Assembly: GCA_964604705.1 (NCBI GenBank)
Contig: CAZSAP010000006.1
Span: 191,910 to 255,909 of the forward strand
Direction: 5' to 3'
DNA: 64,000 bases
DNA from: JAAXVQ01 sp964604705
Lineage (GTDB): Bacteria > Oederibacteriota > JAAXVQ01
Below: more notes on the stretch, generated by a model, which was given only the letters and a program-made list of their open reading frames with translations, did not search any database and was not told where the DNA came from. Position 1 is the stretch's first letter. The stretch is not shown here.

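Noticed and set aside
30201..64000. Giant frame as an artefact of joined genes with missed stops
   Set aside because: No stop occurs in more than 11,000 codons, domain junctions stay in one frame, and no ribosome-binding site with start was found at the clear domain borders I inspected; assembly error cannot be fully excluded without reads.

Overview
The window looks like a chromosomal segment of a Gram-negative (two-membrane) bacterium from a poorly cultured lineage, most likely Omnitrophota (former OP3). Directly visible reasons are an open reading frame of more than 11,260 codons packed with envelope and carbohydrate domains, PorV/PorQ-type outer-membrane proteins, TonB/ExbB/ExbD and OmpA-type proteins, FlgD-like C-terminal domains, and many secreted beta-sandwich carbohydrate-binding-like modules. 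Giant genes of this size are known from Omnitrophota, so the assignment is an inference from family knowledge, not a phylogeny. Standard stop codons and Shine-Dalgarno sites are used throughout. All genes are on the minus strand except one.

Region 1 (1-15872, minus): an operon read from 15872 down to the left edge. It starts with a small secreted protein made of one copy of a ~135-residue beta-sandwich module, followed by a strong hairpin. It continues with secreted proteins of 2 modules, 2 modules plus a presumed outer-membrane barrel, and 3 modules plus a FlgD-like tail. A PorV-like barrel, two sugar ABC permeases, a 1737-residue secreted glycoside-hydrolase-like protein with two more modules, and a sugar-binding lipoprotein (cut by the window edge) complete it. 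Several junctions are ATGA overlaps. The set suggests binding, cutting and importing a polysaccharide. The ABC ATPase is not here.

Region 2 (16212-17981, plus): a lone cytoplasmic GH99-like protein, expressed divergently from region 1 and overlapping tail-to-tail with tonB.

Region 3 (17968-24406, minus): a 1012-residue TPR protein, an OmpA-like periplasmic protein, ExbB, two different ExbD proteins and TonB, an energised envelope complex. Region 4 (24564-29734, minus): a secreted subunit-like protein followed by a hairpin, two Ig-like/chaperone-like proteins, a FlgD-tail protein and a PorV-OmpA fusion. The 448-base gap upstream (29753-30200) holds a possible structured leader and the hairpin that follows the giant gene.

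Region 5 (30201-64000, minus): one uninterrupted reading frame, open at the right edge. In order it carries: transmembrane helices, a GT2 glycosyltransferase, a degenerate M48-like domain, a GT4 glycosyltransferase, a multi-helix membrane block, a mannose-1-phosphate guanylyltransferase, a SecY-like channel, a SecA-like ATPase, an internal lipoprotein signal, three complete TolC-type outer-membrane factor domains, an M48-like domain with HEQQH, a clan-A glycoside hydrolase, several carbohydrate-binding-like modules with a helical repeat insert, more membrane helices, an M48-like domain with HENAH, a class I phosphomannose isomerase, two tandem sugar-isomerase-like TIM barrels, and a helical C-terminus. 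This puts GDP-mannose supply, glycosyl transfer, a Sec-type motor and channel, and what could be a single-chain TolC trimer on one polypeptide. It is the most unusual object in the window. No tRNA, rRNA, CRISPR array or insertion sequence was seen.
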